In this document: in pieces, positions 1 to 6,388 of the stretch | Position numbering within the stretch: the stretch's first letter is position 1 | Layout of the letters: every line of letters begins with the position of its first letter | NCBI GenBank assembly: GCA_007121975.1 | Contig: SKJO01000177.1 | Coordinates: forward strand, 1 to 6,537 | Direction: 5' to 3' | Length of the DNA: 6,537 nucleotides | Source: Nitriliruptoraceae bacterium | GTDB taxonomy: Bacteria > Actinomycetota > Nitriliruptoria > Nitriliruptorales > Nitriliruptoraceae | Notes under the pieces: generated by a model | The model's input: the letters and a program-made list of their open reading frames with translations, nothing else | The model's database searches: none | Told to the model about the DNA's origin: nothing | Position numbers and translations under genes: made by a program

Positions 1-118
1 CACCGTGTGTCCGATCACCGACGAGAACCGCTACGGGCTCACCCCGGTCGACGACGCCTACTACGACGGCATCCGGCTGGTGTGCGAGCTGACGGGCGCG
101 GCGGCCTGCGAGCCGTGA
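1..118 (+). CDS. phnD: Phosphonate ABC transporter substrate-binding protein, C-terminal fragment (5' end outside window)
   Basis: Only the last 38 codons are present, read in the frame starting at base 2 and ending at TGA 116-118. The visible tail contains TPVDDAYYDGIRLVCELTG, followed by a short end with a second cysteine. A proline-valine-Asp-Asp...Tyr-Asp-x-Ile-Arg run near the C-terminus is typical of PhnD-type binding proteins, which capture phosphonates, phosphite or phosphate outside the membrane and deliver them to the PhnE permease. The two cysteines (in LVCEL and AACEP) could form a disulfide in the exported protein; that is inference. The position directly before phnC and phnE strongly supports the call, because PhnD is otherwise missing from the cluster. 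The signal peptide and ligand pocket lie outside the window, so the ligand cannot be judged. Confidence 0.8.
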   Translation, partial: TVCPITDENRYGLTPVDDAYYDGIRLVCELTGAAACEP

Positions 119-123
119 TCGCC

Positions 124-164
124 GGGCGGTGGGCGGCGCCCGCTTCGGCGTGGGCCCACCGCCT
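124..164 (+). promoter_or_regulatory. Strong intercistronic hairpin between phnD and phnC
   Basis: A perfect 10-bp inverted repeat (GGCGGTGGGC at 125-134, GCCCACCGCC at 154-163) starts 6 nt after the phnD stop codon. An outer G-U pair (124/164) and an inner 4-bp stem (137-140 with 147-150) can extend it. No T-tract follows, only a C-rich run. It could be a partial terminator or a 3'-end stabiliser that keeps phnD mRNA more abundant than the transporter mRNA, a common arrangement for binding-protein genes. The structure is read directly from the bases; the function is inferred. Confidence 0.6.
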
Positions 165-216
165 CCCCCTCGACCCGGTCCCCCGTTGCGTGACCCCGCC
201 CTCGATCGGAGCCGGC

Positions 217-1107
217 ATGAGCGAACCGGCAGCTTCCCCCACCACGATCCCTGCTCCTCGGGGCGAGCCGATCGTGCGTGCCCGGGCGCTGAGCAGACGG
301 TACGGGTCGACCGTCGCCCTCGATGAGGTCGATCTCGACATCCATGCGCGCGAGCTGTGCGTGATCTTCGGACTGTCGGGCTCGGGCAAGTCCACCTTCC
401 TGCGTCACTGCAACGGCCTGCAGACCCCGAGCTCGGGCAGCCTGCAGGTCTTCGGGATCGACCCGGCGACCGCCACGCGCCGGGAGCTGCGTGGGCTGCG
501 TCAGCGCGTCGGCTTCGTCTTCCAGCACTTCGGCCTGGTGGGACGGCTGACGGCGCTGGGCAACGTGCTCTCCGGCGGACTCGGGCGTCTGCGTGGTCCG
601 CGCTACGACGTGTCGAGCTACCCGCAGTCGATGCGCCGGGAGGCGTTGCAGCAGCTCGACCGTGTCGGCCTCGCAGACCGTGCCTTCCAGCGGGCGGACA
701 CCCTCTCCGGTGGGCAGCAGCAGCGGGTCGCGATCGCCCGCACCCTCTTCCAACGCGCCGAACTCGTACTCGCCGACGAGCCGGTGGCATCGCTGGATCC
801 CGAGACCAGCGAGCAGGTGATGGGCATGCTGCTGTCCATCTGCGCCGAGGACGGACTGACCGTCCTGTGTAGCCTGCACCAGGTAGACCTCGCCCTGGGT
901 TGGGCCGACCGGATGGTGGGGCTGCGCGACGGCCGGGTCGTGCTCGATCAGCCGGCACGGGCCCTGACCAGCCAGCAGGCGATGCGCGTCTACCAGCGGT
1001 CTCAACACGAGCCGGACGAGCAGTCCGCCGGGTGGGCGGCCGTGGAGACCGACGCTGCTTCCAGTCCTCGGCCCCGGATGGGTGACGTGGCCTCGGAGCA
1101 CGCATGA
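217..1107 (+). CDS. phnC: Phosphonate ABC transporter ATP-binding protein PhnC
   Basis: This 296-residue ABC ATPase would power phosphonate import at the inner face of the membrane. All nucleotide-binding motifs are present: Walker A GLSGSGKST (52-60), Q-loop Gln103 in VFQHFGLV, signature LSGGQQQR (163-170), Walker B LVLADEP (183-189) with catalytic Glu188, D-loop SLD (192-194) and H-loop His221 in SLHQVDLAL. The FGLSGSGKST and VFQHF/SLHQVDLA style matches PhnC rather than amino-acid transporter ATPases. ATG 217 is chosen because GGAG lies at 208-211. The open frame continues upstream to base 7, but that part overlaps the phnD coding end and has no family similarity. The protein has a roughly 35-residue hydrophilic tail after the ATPase core (about 262-296), longer than in the E. 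coli protein. The stop overlaps the phnE start by 4 nt. Confidence 0.93.
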   Translation: MSEPAASPTTIPAPRGEPIVRARALSRRYGSTVALDEVDLDIHARELCVIFGLSGSGKSTFLRHCNGLQTPSSGSLQVFGIDPATATRRELRGLRQRVGFVFQHFGLVGRLTALGNVLSGGLGRLRGPRYDVSSYPQSMRREALQQLDRVGLADRAFQRADTLSGGQQQRVAIARTLFQRAELVLADEPVASLDPETSEQVMGMLLSICAEDGLTVLCSLHQVDLALGWADRMVGLRDGRVVLDQPARALTSQQAMRVYQRSQHEPDEQSAGWAAVETDAASSPRPRMGDVASEHA

Positions 1108-2789
1108 GCCTCCGGTACCACGATCCCCGATCGCTGAGTCCCGGAGCCGTCCGGCTGCCGTGGGACCGTCACCGGGTCACGCTGCTGGTCACCTCGGTGG
1201 TTCTGCTCGCGACGGTGCCGCTGGCCGCCTGGTCGATCGGGTTCACGCCGTTCGCGGTGCTCGATGGGCTCGGGGACATCCGCAACCTCATCGGGCGCAT
1301 GCTGCCGATCAGCTGGACGAACCTGCCGCGGCTGCTGGTGCTGCTGTGGGAGACCTTCCTGATCGCGGTGGCCGGCACGACGCTGGCCGTCGCGCTCTCG
1401 GTGCCGATCGCCTTCTGTGCGGCACGCAACACCACGCCGTCGCGGTGGCTGTACGGGCCGGCCCGGGGCATCATCGCGGTGACCCGCGCGATCCCCGATC
1501 TGGTCTTCGCCATCATCCTGGTGCGGGCGCTGGGGCTCGGGGCGCTGGCCGGGGCGCTGGCGCTGGCGCTGAACTCGATCGGGATGCTGGGGAAGCTCTA
1601 CGCCGACGCCATCGAGGACATCGATCCCGCTCCGGTCGATGCGATGCGCTCGTCGGGGGCGGGGCAGCTGCAGACGATCAGCACCGCGGTGTTCCCGCAG
1701 ACGCTGCCCACGGTCGTGGGCGTAGGCCTGTACCGGCTGGACATCAACGTGCGTACCTCGCCGGTCCTCGGCCTGGTCGGGGCCGGCGGGATCGGGATGG
1801 AACTGCAGAACACCCTGCGCCAGCTCCGCTACGACCGTGGGCTGGCGATCGTGGTGCTGATCTTCGTGCTCATCGTCGTGGTGGAGCGGGTCTCCCACGC
1901 GGTGCGCAGCAGCGTTATCGGTGGTCAGGACCAGCGTGAGGGCCGTCTCGCCGAGCTGGTCCGATCCCTCGAGGGTCGACGTGCCGATCGTCGTGGTCAC
2001 CGGCTGGTCATGCCCTGGACGCCGACCCGCGCCGGGCAGGGGATGGCCATGGTGACGCTCGGCGCGCTGCTCGTGGCCAGCTTCCGGCAGCTGGACATCA
2101 CCCTGACGGATCTCGTCGCGGCGGTGCCCCGCACCCTCGCGATGATGCGGTCGATGTTCCCGCCGGACTTCGTCACCGGCATCGATGCGTCCCTGTCCGG
2201 GCTGTTCGAGACCCTGATGATCGCCATCGTCGCCACGTTCTGCGGGGTGCTGCTTTCGATCCCCCTGGCGCTGCTCGGCGCGCGCACCACCGCCTACAAC
2301 CGGCTCACCGCGGCACTCGCGCGCTACGGCGTCGTCGGGGTACGCGGGATCCCGGAGCTCATCCTCGCGATCGTGTTCGTCGCCGCCGTCGGCCTGGGTC
2401 CGCTGGCCGGGGCGCTCGCGCTGTCGGTCGGGACCATCGGCCTGTCGGCCAAGCTGATGATGGATGCGCTCGAGGAGGTGCCGACCGCACCCCTGCAGGC
2501 GGTCGCCTCGACCGGTGCGAGCCACGGCCAGGTCGTGGCGGGTGCGGTGGTTCCCCAGGTCGTGCCGAGCTTCGTGGGCACCGTGCTCTACCAGTTGGAC
2601 GTGAACCTGCGCGGGTCGGTGATCCTGGGCATCGTCGGTGCCGGGGGCATCGGCTTCCTCCTGCAGAACTCCGTGCGCCAGCTGCAGTACGACCGGACTG
2701 CCGCCATGCTGATCATGATCTTCCTCGTGGTCTACGGGATCGAGCGGCTGTCGACCTGGCTGCGCGGGCGCCTGGCGGTTGCCCGGTGA
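1104..2789 (+). CDS. phnE: Phosphonate ABC transporter permease, two PhnE domains fused in one protein
   Basis: This 561-residue membrane protein would form the complete transmembrane pore for PhnD and PhnC. It consists of two homologous halves, about 20-270 and 305-555. Each half has a binding-protein-dependent permease EAA loop: DAMRSSGAGQLQTISTAVFP (179-198) in the first and QAVASTGASHGQVVAGAVVP (465-484) in the second. Each then has the near-identical block VGAGGIGxxLQN..RQL.YDR (225-245 and 511-531). Hydrophobic segments lie near 25-45, 78-107, 131-160 and 247-262 in half one, and near 311-327, 367-393, 410-447 and 533-545 in half two. The linker at about 274-308 is charged and Arg-rich. 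In many clusters these halves are two separate genes or a homodimer of one, so this is a fusion or internal duplication. The start ATG 1104 has GGAG at 1095-1098 and overlaps the phnC stop. The next gene starts inside its stop codon. Confidence 0.93.
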   Translation: MSLRYHDPRSLSPGAVRLPWDRHRVTLLVTSVVLLATVPLAAWSIGFTPFAVLDGLGDIRNLIGRMLPISWTNLPRLLVLLWETFLIAVAGTTLAVALSVPIAFCAARNTTPSRWLYGPARGIIAVTRAIPDLVFAIILVRALGLGALAGALALALNSIGMLGKLYADAIEDIDPAPVDAMRSSGAGQLQTISTAVFPQTLPTVVGVGLYRLDINVRTSPVLGLVGAGGIGMELQNTLRQLRYDRGLAIVVLIFVLIVVVERVSHAVRSSVIGGQDQREGRLAELVRSLEGRRADRRGHRLVMPWTPTRAGQGMAMVTLGALLVASFRQLDITLTDLVAAVPRTLAMMRSMFPPDFVTGIDASLSGLFETLMIAIVATFCGVLLSIPLALLGARTTAYNRLTAALARYGVVGVRGIPELILAIVFVAAVGLGPLAGALALSVGTIGLSAKLMMDALEEVPTAPLQAVASTGASHGQVVAGAVVPQVVPSFVGTVLYQLDVNLRGSVILGIVGAGGIGFLLQNSVRQLQYDRTAAMLIMIFLVVYGIERLSTWLRGRLAVAR

Positions 2790-3877
2790 GCGCGGCGGCC
2801 GACGTGTTCACCGCCGCCGTGCTGCGTGACGGCAACGTCGAGCTCGAGACCCACGAGCTGCCCACGCGGCGCCCCGGCGAGCTCGACGTGGCCGTGTCCC
2901 TGGCCGCGATCTGCGGGTCGGATCTGCACACGGTCTCCGGACGCCGGGCCGCGCCGTCGGGCACCGGCCTCGGTCATGAGGCCGTCGGCCGGGTCGTTGG
3001 GGTGGATCAGGGGGCGACCGACGCGCGGGGGCGACCTCTGGCCCTCGGAGACCGGGTCGTGTTCGGCATGATCGCCTCGTGCGGCAGCTGCGACCGCTGC
3101 CGGACCGGGTTGAGCATGAAGTGCCGGTCGGTGGTCAAGTACGGGCACGCCCTGGTCACCGACCCGCCGTTCGCCGTGGCGATGCTCGCCGACCGAATCC
3201 GGCTGCTCCCCGAGGTGACGGTGCTGCGGGCACCCGATCACCTCGACGACGAGGTGCTGGTGAGCATGGCCTGTGCCGTGCCCACCGCGGCGGCGGGCGT
3301 GCGTGCGCTTGGTCCCACGCTGCCCGACGAGGCGACCGTCGTCGGCGCCGGTGCCGTGGGGCTGTACCTCGTGGGCATGCTCGTGGCGGCCGGCGTGCGG
3401 GTCGCGGTCGTCGAGCCTCGCGGGATCCGGCGGACGGCGGCCGTCCGGCTCGGCGCCGAGCCGGTACCGGCCGTACCCGAGGGGACCCCGGCGGTCCTGG
3501 AGGCCAGCGGTGCGCCCGCAGCGGTCGCCGAGGCGGTGCAGGCCGTAGGCGTCGGCGGGTGCCTGGCCCTGCTCGGGTCGGTGTCCCCGGGCGCTGCGGC
3601 GATCACGCTGGATCCGGCCACGGTGGTCCTTCGCCGGCTGCGCATCGTCGGGGTGCACAACTACGACGCCGAGGATCTCGTGACGGCGCTGGACTGGTTG
3701 GGCAGGCATGGCGCCCGCCTCCCCCGGCTGGTCGAGGGCTCCTACGGCCTCGCCGACGTTCGCGCCGCGTTCGCCGCCGCCTTCGCCGGTGATTCGCCCC
3801 GCGTCGCGGTGCGGCCGGGAGCCTGGACCTCGAAGCCCCGGTGGGCACCGGCGGGAGGAAACCGCGCATGCAGTTGA
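2786..3877 (+). CDS. Zinc-dependent alcohol dehydrogenase, phosphonate-cluster type
   Basis: This 363-residue medium-chain dehydrogenase has the full zinc equipment. Catalytic zinc ligands are Cys43 (in CGSDLH) and His64-Glu65 (in GHE), with Cys163 in MACAVPTA. The structural zinc uses Cys99, Cys102, Cys105 and Cys113. The nucleotide-binding fold has GAGAVG at 187-192 and an acidic Glu210 at the end of the second strand, which favours NAD over NADP. The start is GTG 2786, overlapping the phnE stop by 4 nt, with only a weak GGCGG upstream, so translation is probably coupled. A clade of such dehydrogenases recurs in phosphonate catabolic clusters (TIGR03366 in the TIGRFAM scheme; assignment from memory and context). 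Plausible substrates are 2-hydroxyethylphosphonate/phosphonoacetaldehyde or the aldehyde released after C-P cleavage. The sequence does not decide between them. The last ~15 residues look like a low-conservation tail. Confidence 0.85.
   Translation: MSAAADVFTAAVLRDGNVELETHELPTRRPGELDVAVSLAAICGSDLHTVSGRRAAPSGTGLGHEAVGRVVGVDQGATDARGRPLALGDRVVFGMIASCGSCDRCRTGLSMKCRSVVKYGHALVTDPPFAVAMLADRIRLLPEVTVLRAPDHLDDEVLVSMACAVPTAAAGVRALGPTLPDEATVVGAGAVGLYLVGMLVAAGVRVAVVEPRGIRRTAAVRLGAEPVPAVPEGTPAVLEASGAPAAVAEAVQAVGVGGCLALLGSVSPGAAAITLDPATVVLRRLRIVGVHNYDAEDLVTALDWLGRHGARLPRLVEGSYGLADVRAAFAAAFAGDSPRVAVRPGAWTSKPRWAPAGGNRACS
3854..3858 (+). promoter_or_regulatory. Ribosome binding site that fixes the FAD oxidoreductase start
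   Basis: GGAGG lies 9 nt before ATG 3868. It favours this start over an in-frame GTG at 3841, which would add nine residues before the MQLIIVGAGVLG dinucleotide-binding strand that normally sits at the extreme N-terminus. Confidence 0.7.
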
Positions 3878-5001
3878 TCATCGTGGGCGCGGGCGTGCTG
3901 GGCGTCCACCACGCGCTGGCGGCACTGGACGCCGGCTGGAAGGTGCACGTCGTCGAGCGTGACCCGCGTCCGAGGTCGGCCTCCGTGCGCAACTTCGGGT
4001 TGGTGTGGTGCTCGGGTCGGCGACCGGGTCCCGAGCTCGAGCTGGCGCTCGATGCCCGGGACCGGTGGGAGCAGGTCGGCCGCCGGTTCCCCGAGATCGG
4101 GTTCCGACCAGCCGGGTCGATCACGCTGGCCCGCCGGGTCGACGAGGTCGATGTCCTCGAGGAGTTCCGGGAGCACGCCGCCGAGCGCCGGCTCGACGTC
4201 GAGCTGCTCACGGCCGCGGGCGTCCCCTCGCACAACCCGGCCCTGGCCGGTGACGCGCTCGCCGGGCTGCTCGTTCGCGACGACGCCGTGGTCGAACCAC
4301 GTCGCACGGCGCCATCCCTGCTCGACCGGATCGAGGCCCACCCCTCGGCGTGCGTGCACCGCCGGGCCGAGACGGTCGAGGTGGAGGGCGGCACGGCCGG
4401 GGTGCAGGTGACCGTGCGATCGCTGGTGGATGGGACCACCGAGCTGCTGCGGGCCGACGCGGTCGTGCTGTGTCCGGGGGCGCAGCCGTCGGGGATCGCG
4501 GCGCAGCTGCTGGCCGATCAGCCGGTCGATCGGTGTCAGCTGCAGATGTTCGAGACCAACGCCGTCGCCATCGCGAGCCGCACGGCGTTCGCCGACGGAG
4601 ACTCGCTGCGCTACTACCCGGGGTTCGCCGAGCTGCCGAGCGCCCGGGACCTGGCGCCGGCCGAGCCGCTGGTCGACGCCGAGCGACTGCAGCTACTGGT
4701 CGCCCCGCGGCAGGACGGCGGGCTGACGGTCGGTGACTCCCACCGCTACGACGAGCCGTTCCCCTTCGATCTCGATGAGCGCATCACCGACCATCTGCTG
4801 GAGCGTCTGGGTCGCGCCCTCGGGCGCCGATCACCGCGGATCCGTCGCCGCTGGAGCGGCGTCTATGCGCGCTACCTCGGGGACGGCCCCTACCTGCACC
4901 TCACGCCGCAGCAGGGCGTCCACCTGATCACCGGCGTCGCCGGGATGGGCATGACTGTCTCACCCGCCGTCGCCGCCCGCACCCTGGAGGTTCTTGGATG
5001 A
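3868..5001 (+). CDS. FAD-dependent oxidoreductase of the phosphonate-associated amine-oxidase type
   Basis: This 377-residue flavoprotein of the DAO/glycine-oxidase family (FAD-dependent oxidoreductase, Pfam DAO) is predicted to be cytoplasmic. The N-terminal Rossmann fold has GAGVLG (7-12) and Glu30 in VHVVERD for the ribose of FAD. It is followed by SASVRNFGLVW (37-47), a motif typical of the phosphonate-associated clade TIGR03364. The C-terminus (LITGVAGMGMTVSPAVAART) is the second FAD-contact region of the family. Members of this family beside PhnX-like hydrolases have been proposed, and for some shown, to oxidise aminoethylphosphonate or its N-methylated form to phosphonoacetaldehyde. 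Here the very next gene is such a hydrolase, overlapping by 4 nt, which supports the same role. The gene overlaps the dehydrogenase by 10 nt. The exact substrate, and oxidase versus dehydrogenase activity, are unknown. Confidence 0.85.
   Translation: MQLIIVGAGVLGVHHALAALDAGWKVHVVERDPRPRSASVRNFGLVWCSGRRPGPELELALDARDRWEQVGRRFPEIGFRPAGSITLARRVDEVDVLEEFREHAAERRLDVELLTAAGVPSHNPALAGDALAGLLVRDDAVVEPRRTAPSLLDRIEAHPSACVHRRAETVEVEGGTAGVQVTVRSLVDGTTELLRADAVVLCPGAQPSGIAAQLLADQPVDRCQLQMFETNAVAIASRTAFADGDSLRYYPGFAELPSARDLAPAEPLVDAERLQLLVAPRQDGGLTVGDSHRYDEPFPFDLDERITDHLLERLGRALGRRSPRIRRRWSGVYARYLGDGPYLHLTPQQGVHLITGVAGMGMTVSPAVAARTLEVLG
4986..4990 (+). promoter_or_regulatory. Ribosome binding site of the PhnX-like hydrolase
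   Basis: GGAGG sits 7 nt before ATG 4998, inside the last codons of the FAD enzyme gene. It supports this start and independent as well as coupled initiation. Confidence 0.7.
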
Positions 5002-5702
5002 CCCGAGCACGCCTGCTGGTAGCCGACCTCGCCGGGACCACGGTGGACGACCCCGGGCTGGTCCTCGCCGCATTCCGCGCTGCGCTCGATGCGGTCGATG
5101 CCCCCCAGCCCGACGAACACCGGCTGGTCGAGCTGATGGGTGTCGACAAGCGCGAGGCGATGGCGCGACTGCTGGGCTGCGGGCCCGACGACCCGCAGGT
5201 GGACACCGCCCTGGCCGCCTTCGTCGCGCGGGCGGTCGGGGACGCCGAGCAGGGCCGGTACCCGCCGCTTCCCGGTGTGGAGGCGACCCTGCAGGCGCTG
5301 CAGGACGCGGGCATCCGCATCGCGTTCACCACCGGGTTCGGTCGGGAGGTCCTGGACGCGATCGTGGCGGCGAACCACTGGGAGCGATTCGACCAGGGGT
5401 CGGTGGCCTCCGACGAGGTGCCGCGGGGACGTCCGGCACCGGATCTGGTCCACGAGGCCATGCGTCGCACCGGCGTGTCCGACCCCGCGCAGGTCGCGGT
5501 GGTCGGCGACACGCTCAGCGATCTGGGCTGCGCGGCGGCCGCCGGGGCCGGGTGGGCGGTCGCGGTGACGACCGGGTCGGGTCGGCCCCACGAGCTGCAG
5601 GCGGTGCCGTGGGCGGTCGTGATCGACCGTTTCGACGAGCTGCGAGGCCTGCTGCTCGGCAACGGCGAGCCTCAGCTGCCACACCAGGAGCGGTCGAGGT
5701 AG
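4998..5702 (+). CDS. PhnX-like HAD hydrolase (phosphonatase-like, C-P bond cleaving)
   Basis: This 234-residue HAD-superfamily enzyme is related to phosphonoacetaldehyde hydrolase PhnX, which is about 270 residues. Motif I is DLAGTTVDD with nucleophile Asp10, and Ala replaces the usual second Asp, as in PhnX. Motif II is FTTGFGR with Thr111/Thr112. Motif III has Arg145 in GRPAPD, where ordinary HAD enzymes have Lys. Motif IV is GDTLSDL (170-176) with Asp171 and Asp175. In the cap, LMGVDKREA aligns with PMGLLKIDH of Bacillus PhnX, so Lys51 would be the Schiff-base lysine and Met47 is kept. The His three residues after that lysine in PhnX is Ala54 here. These features match the phosphonatase-like clade TIGR03351 found next to the FAD oxidoreductase. 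The likely substrate is phosphonoacetaldehyde or a close relative such as its hydroxylated form, giving phosphate plus an aldehyde. The 3' end overlaps the convergent HD gene by 31 nt. Confidence 0.87.
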   Translation: MTRARLLVADLAGTTVDDPGLVLAAFRAALDAVDAPQPDEHRLVELMGVDKREAMARLLGCGPDDPQVDTALAAFVARAVGDAEQGRYPPLPGVEATLQALQDAGIRIAFTTGFGREVLDAIVAANHWERFDQGSVASDEVPRGRPAPDLVHEAMRRTGVSDPAQVAVVGDTLSDLGCAAAAGAGWAVAVTTGSGRPHELQAVPWAVVIDRFDELRGLLLGNGEPQLPHQERSR

Positions 5703-6226
5703 GCCGCGTAGTGGGCGAGGGGCGGGGTCGGGGCTCCCGGCTGCTTGGCCAGGTCGTCCCAGCGGCGAAGCTCGGCCGCCTGCGCGTGGTCCGGATGCGC
5801 CTCGAAGGCGGCGACCTCGCTCGCGGTCATCGGACCACCCTGCTGACGCAGCGTCACGACCGACTCCTCCGACAGCCCGTCGTGGTAGGAGGGGTCGGTG
5901 GCGACCAGGTAGCGCTTGGCCGGCACGTGCTGCGCGATCAGCCAGGCGACCCGGGCGCCGAAGCGTGCGAGGCAGAACCGTGCGCCGGCCTCCTCGTGCG
6001 GCGCGCCCGGGTACGCCCGCGCCACCGGCCGGGCCCGGCCGATGTCGTGGAGCAGCGCGGCCACCACCACCTCGTCATCGGCGCCCGCCTGTTCGGCGAG
6101 GCTCGCGCACTGCAGGGCGTGCGCGAGCTGGTCGACCGGCTCGAGGCCGTAGGGCAACTGCGCGAGCTGCTCGACGAGCGACAGCACCTGCCCCGGACTC
6201 GTGGCCAGGTCGGAAGGACCAGACAT
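5672..6226 (-). CDS. PhnZ-like HD-domain di-iron oxygenase (phosphonate C-P cleavage)
   Basis: This 184-residue HD-fold protein has a ligand pattern fitting PhnZ, the mixed-valent di-iron oxygenase that cleaves (R)-2-amino-1-hydroxyethylphosphonate to phosphate and glycine. His36, His60-Asp61 (LLHDIG), His77 (HEEAG), His100 (QHVPAKRYL) and Asp157 (RRWDD) would bind the metals. Tyr26 and Glu29 (PYGLEP) reproduce the Tyr-x-x-Glu gate, with the same 7-residue gap to the next His and then 24 residues to His-Asp. Lys104 and Arg154 correspond to phosphonate-binding positions, recalled from memory. The loop between His-Asp and the third His is about five residues shorter, and Arg64 follows HDIG where I recall a His in PhnZ. 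ATG 6226 is preferred over an in-frame start at 6379 because GAGGAG stands 8 nt upstream and family similarity begins there. A homolog acting on N-trimethylated substrate (TmpB) is an alternative. Confidence 0.85.
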   Translation of the reverse strand: MSGPSDLATSPGQVLSLVEQLAQLPYGLEPVDQLAHALQCASLAEQAGADDEVVVAALLHDIGRARPVARAYPGAPHEEAGARFCLARFGARVAWLIAQHVPAKRYLVATDPSYHDGLSEESVVTLRQQGGPMTASEVAAFEAHPDHAQAAELRRWDDLAKQPGAPTPPLAHYAAYLDRSWCGS

Positions 6227-6234
6227 CGTGGGAG

Positions 6235-6240
6235 CTCCTC
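6235..6240 (-). promoter_or_regulatory. Ribosome binding site fixing the HD gene start
   Basis: Read on the minus strand this is GAGGAG, 8 nt before ATG 6226-6224. It partly overlaps the 8-bp palindrome GGAGCTCC (6231-6238). It is the deciding evidence for the 184-residue form of the protein. Confidence 0.75.
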
Positions 6241-6388
6241 GGTCGTGTTCGACGCAGGGTTCCCTCCCGAGGTGAACGTCCGGGCACGGGCAGGTGGGCG
6301 TTGGATGGCGCGGGGTCGACGCTCTCTGCCGCGACGCGCTGCCGTGTTCTGTCACCCCCGTTGACCGGGTCCTGGACACCCCCCATGT

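Noticed and set aside
7..216. Upstream extension of the phnC frame by 70 codons
   Set aside because: It runs over the phnD coding end and the hairpin, is Arg/Pro-rich with no family likeness, and ATG 217 has its own ribosome site.
1002..2525. Long 507-codon open frame on the minus strand
   Set aside because: It is antisense to phnE and rich in Arg, His, Gln and Asp with low complexity, a usual shadow of G+C-rich coding DNA. The plus-strand frame has clear permease motifs.
2732..3709. 325-codon minus-strand open frame
   Set aside because: It is a shadow of the dehydrogenase gene, has no recognisable domain and conflicts with the complete zinc motifs on the plus strand.
4994..6364. 456-codon plus-strand open frame across the hydrolase and HD genes
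   Set aside because: It is out of frame with the HAD motifs and antisense to the HD motifs; its composition is Arg/Gly-rich and featureless.
6361..6366. TTGACC as a -35 box on the plus strand
   Set aside because: No -10 element stands 16-18 nt downstream, and the strand leads into an oppositely oriented gene.
6227..6379. N-terminal extension of the HD protein by 51 residues
   Set aside because: There is a good GAGGAG before ATG 6226, PhnZ-type proteins are about 190 residues, and the extension resembles translated non-coding DNA.
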